Positions 60,428 to 64,000 of a stretch of DNA of 64,000 nt are shown piece by piece. The stretch comes from Mesorhizobium sp. WSM4313. Lineage in GTDB: Bacteria; Pseudomonadota; Alphaproteobacteria; Rhizobiales; Rhizobiaceae. A program made the translations under genes and the position numbers. The notes below the pieces were generated by a model. It had not been told where the DNA came from, made no database searches, and saw nothing but the letters and a program-made list of their open reading frames with translations. The stretch is from the NCBI RefSeq assembly GCF_002294725.1, contig NZ_NSFT01000006.1, positions 248,001 to 312,000 of the forward strand, given 5' to 3'. How positions within the stretch are numbered: position 1 is the stretch's first letter; each line of letters opens with the position of its first letter.

Positions 60428-61366
60428 GTGAAGGTTCTTGTGACGGGTGGGGCCGGCTTTATCGGCTCGCATCTATGCGACCTGCTGCTGGCACAAGACC
60501 GGCAGGTACTATGTGCCGACAATTTTTCCACCGGCTCGGCGGAAAATATCGGTCATCTTCTGGGCAATCCACATTTCGAGTTTCTGAGGCACGACGTTAC
60601 CGTGCCTCTCAAAGTCGAAACGGATGAAATCTTCAACCTCGCCTGCCCGGCCTCGCCTGTTCACTATCAGCGCATTCCGATCGAGACGACCAGGACCTGC
60701 GTCTATGGGGCGATCAACATGCTCGATCTTGCATGCGCTTCCGGGGCCAGGATCCTTCAGGCATCGACATCCGAGGTCTATGGCGATCCGCAAGTCCATC
60801 CCCAGACCGAGGCCTATTGGGGGCACGTCAATCCGATCGGGCCGCGCAGTTGCTACGACGAAGGCAAGAGATGCGCCGAGGCGCTGTTCTTCGACTACCG
60901 GCGTCAGTCGAAATTACCCATCAAGGTGGTGCGCATATTCAATACATACGGGCCTCGCATGCACCCGTCGGACGGACGGGTGGTCAGCAACTTCATCGTC
61001 CAGGCCTTGCAGAACGATCCCATAACCATCTACGGCGACGGTAGCCACACCCGCAGCTTCTGCTATGTCGACGATCTCGTCGATGCGATGGTTCGGATGA
61101 TGGTTACGCCCGACGATTTCGTGGGCCCCCTCAACGTCGGCAACCCGACGGAAGTCACGATCCTGGAACTGGCCGAACTTGTATTGAGCCTTGTGGGCGG
61201 CAAGTCCAAAATCGAGTTCAAGCCCCTGCCGCAGGACGATCCCCGCCAGCGCCAACCCGACATAGGTCTGGCGCGGTCGACGCTGGATTGGTCTCCTCGC
61301 GTCGCTCTCGAGGATGGGCTCGCCGAAACGGTTCGCTACTTCCGCCGCCTCATCAACGGCAATTGA
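60428..61366 (+). CDS. UDP-glucuronate decarboxylase-like NAD-dependent epimerase/dehydratase
   Basis: A 312-residue extended SDR enzyme. GGAGFIG at residues 7-13 binds NAD, and the catalytic pair is Tyr143/Lys147 in [14 protein letters not shown], the form typical of UDP-xylose synthase (UDP-glucuronate decarboxylase). [21 protein letters not shown] and [10 protein letters not shown] further support that group. Its product would be UDP-xylose for surface glycans, perhaps used by the GT92 protein upstream. The start is GTG 60428. Other SDR functions cannot be excluded. Confidence 0.86.
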   Translation: MKVLVTGGAGFIGSHLCDLLLAQDRQVLCADNFSTGSAENIGHLLGNPHFEFLRHDVTVPLKVETDEIFNLACPASPVHYQRIPIETTRTCVYGAINMLDLACASGARILQASTSEVYGDPQVHPQTEAYWGHVNPIGPRSCYDEGKRCAEALFFDYRRQSKLPIKVVRIFNTYGPRMHPSDGRVVSNFIVQALQNDPITIYGDGSHTRSFCYVDDLVDAMVRMMVTPDDFVGPLNVGNPTEVTILELAELVLSLVGGKSKIEFKPLPQDDPRQRQPDIGLARSTLDWSPRVALEDGLAETVRYFRRLINGN

Positions 61367-61398
61367 CGGTGGGCGCGCCGCTTTAAGTCTTTGTCTTC

Positions 61399-61448
61399 AT
61401 GCATGTCGTTATCGCAAAACCGCTGCACATTTTTTGCGCGACATGCAT
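61399..61448. repeat. Palindromic element, family D, copy 2
   Basis: Arms ATGCATGTCG (61399-61408) and CGACATGCAT (61439-61448) enclose CGCAAAACCG and CACATTTTTTGCG, the same build as the second half of the element at 19459-19558. The last base is the first base of the lpxK stop codon. It lies between the convergent UXS-like gene and lpxK. Confidence 0.75.
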
Positions 61449-62476
61449 TAGCCCCGCATCTTGCGCAGGCGCCAGGCGTCGAGCGTCTCGTCGACGATGC
61501 GTTCGGGCACATGATCGAGCTCGAACACGGCCTCGATGTCGAGCACGTCCAGCTGGGCGAGGAAACCGGCAGGCGTCTCGCCATGGCGCAGCCGCGCGGC
61601 GTCCTTTGCGGTGGTGACGAGGCGCAGCCCCTCCTGCCGCGCTAGCGCCAGGAGGTCGGCAAGCTCGTCCTGGGCGTAGAAATGATGATCCGGAAAAGCG
61701 CGCGACTGAGCCACTTCGCCGCCCGCGCCGCGCACCGTGTCGAAGAATTTCTCCGGATGACCGATGCCGGCAAAGGCCAGGAAGCGGCCGCCGGCGAAAC
61801 GCGACGGGTCGGCCGGCTCGACATGCGCCAGGAAGATCGGCCTCCCGGCGCGCGCCGCCTGGCGCACGACGCCGTCGGCGGCGGTCCCCTCGCCCATCTT
61901 CAGCAAGCCGCTGGTGAAGACCAGTTGGTCGACGACCTTGGCGCGGAGAGGCCCGCCCGGGATGACTCGGCCGTTGCCAATGCCGAAGCGGGCGTCGACC
62001 ACGACCAGCGCATAGTCGATATGGATGCGCGCCGACTGGAACCCGTCATCCATGATCAGGAAATCGCAGCCACGTTCTTCGATGAGCAGCTTCGCACCGG
62101 CGGCGCGGTTGGCCGTCACCGCGACGGGCGCATGCTCGGCCAGGAGCAGCGGCTCGTCACCGACATGCTTGGCGGCGTCGTGATGCGCATCGACGACATG
62201 AGGCCTGGCGAACGAGCCGCCATGGCCGCGCGACAGGAAGCCTGGCGTGAGCTGCATGCGCTTGGCCTGCTTGGCCAAAGCGATGGCGACCGGTGTCTTG
62301 CCGCTGCCGCCGACGGTAAGGTTGCCGACGCACAGGACCGGCGCTGCGACCTTCTCGCGCGGCGCGTGGCGCATGCGACGGCCGGCGACCAGCCCATAGA
62401 TCGCCGATGCGGGCGACAGCGCAAGCACGCGCCAGTCCGGCTTTTCCCACCAGAAGGGTGGCGCTTCGCTGGTCAT
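61448..62476 (-). CDS. lpxK: Tetraacyldisaccharide 4'-kinase LpxK
   Basis: A 342-residue inner-membrane kinase that phosphorylates the 4' position of the lipid A disaccharide. The P-loop is VGNLTVGGSGKTP at about residues 49-61; LSRGHGG, DEPLLLA and MDDGFQ follow as in the family. I chose ATG 62476 with GGAGCAGG upstream, which gives MTSEAPPFWWEKPDW; an ATG at 62521 is also in frame. It follows waaA on the same strand; a 16-base palindrome lies in the gap. Confidence 0.94.
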   Translation of the reverse strand: MTSEAPPFWWEKPDWRVLALSPASAIYGLVAGRRMRHAPREKVAAPVLCVGNLTVGGSGKTPVAIALAKQAKRMQLTPGFLSRGHGGSFARPHVVDAHHDAAKHVGDEPLLLAEHAPVAVTANRAAGAKLLIEERGCDFLIMDDGFQSARIHIDYALVVVDARFGIGNGRVIPGGPLRAKVVDQLVFTSGLLKMGEGTAADGVVRQAARAGRPIFLAHVEPADPSRFAGGRFLAFAGIGHPEKFFDTVRGAGGEVAQSRAFPDHHFYAQDELADLLALARQEGLRLVTTAKDAARLRHGETPAGFLAQLDVLDIEAVFELDHVPERIVDETLDAWRLRKMRG

Positions 62477-62521
62477 CGCGCCTGCTCCATGCGTCTCGGT
62501 TTCGCGCATGGACTTCTCCAA

Positions 62522-62537
62522 AAATCGGATCCGATTT
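62522..62537. repeat. 16-base palindrome between waaA and lpxK
   Basis: AAATCGGATCCGATTT, a perfect palindrome, followed by CTGGGGTCATGATCTAG next to the waaA stop. Its composition resembles parts of family D elements, perhaps a truncated copy. Confidence 0.5.
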
Positions 62538-62550
62538 CTGGGGTCATGAT

Positions 62551-63867
62551 CTAGCGCCCGTTTGCGCCTTTCAGGCGCGCCTTGACGACCAGAGGCTGGA
62601 TATAGGGCTCCAGCGATTTCAGCGTGCGGGCAAGCGCGCCACGCATTTCGTCGACGGTGGCGGCACCCGCCGCCATCATCTCGTGGCGCGCCACTTCGTT
62701 GGTCAAAAGGAAATTGACGGCGCCGGCCAGCATGTCACGGTCGCGCACCAGCTTGGCGCCGCCGCTGTCGAGCAGGCGCTGATAGGCCTCGCGGAAATTC
62801 TGCACGTTACGCCCGGCCAGCACGGCGGTTTCGAGCATCGCCGGCTCGAGCGGGTTCTGGCCGCCTTGCGAAGTCAGCGAGCGGCCGACAAAAGCGATCT
62901 CGGTCAGCCTCAGATAAAGGCCCATCTCGCCGATCGTATCGCCGAGCAGGATGTCGGTATCATGGGAGATGCGGTCGCCCTTGCCGCGCCTTGCCACGGA
63001 CAGGCCCATGCCGGAAATCTGCGCGGCCAGCGCATCGGCGCGATCGGGGTGACGCGGCACGACGATGGTCAAGAGCCCGTGATGGCGCCTATGCAGGCTG
63101 GCATGGACCTCCGCGGCCACGACCTCCTCGCCATCATGGGTCGAGATCGCAGCCCAGGTCGGACGGCCGCCGATCTGGCGCTGCAGGGTGGCTAAGGCCC
63201 GCTCGTCGACCGGCGGCGGATTGGTATCCACCTTGAGGTTGCCGGAAACGGTGACCGGCCGGGCGCCCAGCGCGCGGAACCGCTCGCCGTCGACATCCGA
63301 CTGGGCGATGACGTGGGCAAGATTCTCGAACAGCGCCTCGGCAACGCCGGCGCGCTTCTTCCAGGACATGAAGGAGCGGTCCGACAGCCGGCCGTTGACC
63401 AGAACCTGCGGCACGTTGCGGGCGCCAAGTTCCAGGATGGTCATCGGCCAGATTTCCGATTCGGCGATAATCGCCAGTTCCGGCCGCCAGTGATCAAGAA
63501 AACGGCTTACCGCGGGCTTCAGATCGAGCGGCACATATTGGTGGATGATGCGGCTGCCGAGGCGCTCTTCGGCGACCTTGGCCGAGGTCACGGTGCCCGT
63601 GGTCAAAACGATGTTGACGCCATAGTCGAGGATGCTCTCGACCAGCGGCACCACCGCGATCGTCTCGCCCACGCTTGCGGCATGGATCCAGATCACCGGT
63701 CCTTCCGGACGGGGACGGCCGGCGATGCCATAGCGTTCTCGGCGGCGGACACGATCCTCCTTGCCGCGCGAGGCGCGCCAGGCGACATAGGGGCCAATCA
63801 GCGGATAGGCGGCCGCCCCCGCATAGCGATAGGCAGTCAGGGCCGCACGCGCCCAGCGCTCGCTCAT
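62551..63867 (-). CDS. waaA: 3-deoxy-D-manno-octulosonic acid transferase WaaA (KdtA)
   Basis: A 438-residue GT30 glycosyltransferase that adds Kdo to lipid IVA. An N-terminal membrane anchor region and WIHAASVGE (residues ~59-67), AESEIWP, VNGRLSDRSF, and SLTSQGGQNPLEPA are diagnostic. The ATG at 63867 overlaps the stop of the DUF374 gene (63864-63867), so the genes are coupled. Order DUF374, waaA, lpxK is common in Rhizobiales. Confidence 0.95.
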   Translation of the reverse strand: MSERWARAALTAYRYAGAAAYPLIGPYVAWRASRGKEDRVRRRERYGIAGRPRPEGPVIWIHAASVGETIAVVPLVESILDYGVNIVLTTGTVTSAKVAEERLGSRIIHQYVPLDLKPAVSRFLDHWRPELAIIAESEIWPMTILELGARNVPQVLVNGRLSDRSFMSWKKRAGVAEALFENLAHVIAQSDVDGERFRALGARPVTVSGNLKVDTNPPPVDERALATLQRQIGGRPTWAAISTHDGEEVVAAEVHASLHRRHHGLLTIVVPRHPDRADALAAQISGMGLSVARRGKGDRISHDTDILLGDTIGEMGLYLRLTEIAFVGRSLTSQGGQNPLEPAMLETAVLAGRNVQNFREAYQRLLDSGGAKLVRDRDMLAGAVNFLLTNEVARHEMMAAGAATVDEMRGALARTLKSLEPYIQPLVVKARLKGANGR

Positions 63868-64000
63868 TTGCCGCCGTCCACGAGGCGATAAGCCTCAGCC
63901 GTCGCGGCGTTGAGGGAGGCCGTGACCTCCTGGCGCTTGCGCTCCATCTCGGCGTCATCGGCATCGGCGGGCACGAAAACAGGCTGGCCCACGATGACCG
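63864..64000 (-). CDS. DUF374 lysophospholipid acyltransferase-like protein (3' end only)
   Basis: Only the last 45 codons are in the window: VIVGQPVFVPADADDAEMER and on to TASLNAATAEAYRLVDGGK, then stop. This matches the C-terminus of DUF374 proteins, acyltransferase-like enzymes encoded next to waaA in alphaproteobacteria. The stop overlaps the waaA start. The rest of the gene continues beyond base 64000. Confidence 0.78.
   Translation of the reverse strand, partial: VIVGQPVFVPADADDAEMERKRQEVTASLNAATAEAYRLVDGGK

Overview
The window is GC-rich, densely coded DNA from an alphaproteobacterium of the order Rhizobiales, most likely Mesorhizobium or a close relative. This rests on the ndvB/ndvA pair for cyclic beta-1,2-glucan, complete hut genes of rhizobial type, the lpxK-waaA-DUF374 order, and several families of palindromic intergenic repeats like those scattered through rhizobial genomes. 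It looks like ordinary chromosome. I see no rRNA, tRNA, CRISPR array, prophage, transposase gene or integrase.

Layout. 1-4.7 kb: a translationally coupled five-gene operon (DUF4350, MoxR ATPase, DUF58, SpoIIM-like, RDD). 4.7-6.7 kb: a divergent pair, a D-lyxose-isomerase-like cupin and a D-threonine-aldolase/D-serine-dehydratase-like enzyme. 6.8-7.6 kb: a lone ccmC flanked by inverted repeat elements. 7.9-18.6 kb: ndvA and the 8.6-kb ndvB, which make and export periplasmic cyclic glucan. 18.9-27.3 kb: the histidine-utilisation locus, hutIHGUD on one strand and hutFC on the other, with a HutC-type palindrome between hutI and hutF. 27.4-31.2 kb: a RidA protein, the zinc importer aztABC and a rhodanese-like protein. 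31.3-38.0 kb: tyrosine catabolism (Lrp regulator, hppD, hmgA, an MBL hydrolase, a fumarylacetoacetase-family hydrolase, MarR regulator), with a Phd/VapC toxin-antitoxin pair and a DinB protein in between. 38.2-41.0 kb: kbl and tdh (threonine to glycine) with an SRPBCC gene between them. 41.3-43.3 kb: a GGDEF-EAL protein. 43.3-45.3 kb: a low-information stretch with decayed polysaccharide deacetylase remnants, a Thr-rich secreted peptide, and a MarR/membrane-protein pair. 45.4-53.7 kb: an Old-Yellow-Enzyme demethylase-like protein, queF, two paralogous secreted proteins, a family 5 solute-binding protein, an MttB-family methyltransferase and its LysR regulator; the demethylase, methyltransferase and binding protein suggest quaternary-amine use. 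53.7-64 kb: mutL, a secreted hypothetical, an EamA exporter with LysR regulator, small hypotheticals, a GT92 glycosyltransferase, a UDP-glucuronate-decarboxylase-like enzyme, and lpxK-waaA-DUF374 for lipid A/Kdo assembly.

Most functions are conventional. The observations most worth following are: four families of inverted-repeat elements placed mostly between convergent genes; two of these flanking ccmC in opposite orientation; the His-rich tail moved onto the AztA ATPase; a set of clear operator-like palindromes (hutC, zur-like, phd, marR); an MBL hydrolase inside the homogentisate operon; and a degraded deacetylase whose last codons occur twice. I did not find a convincing wholly new multi-gene system.
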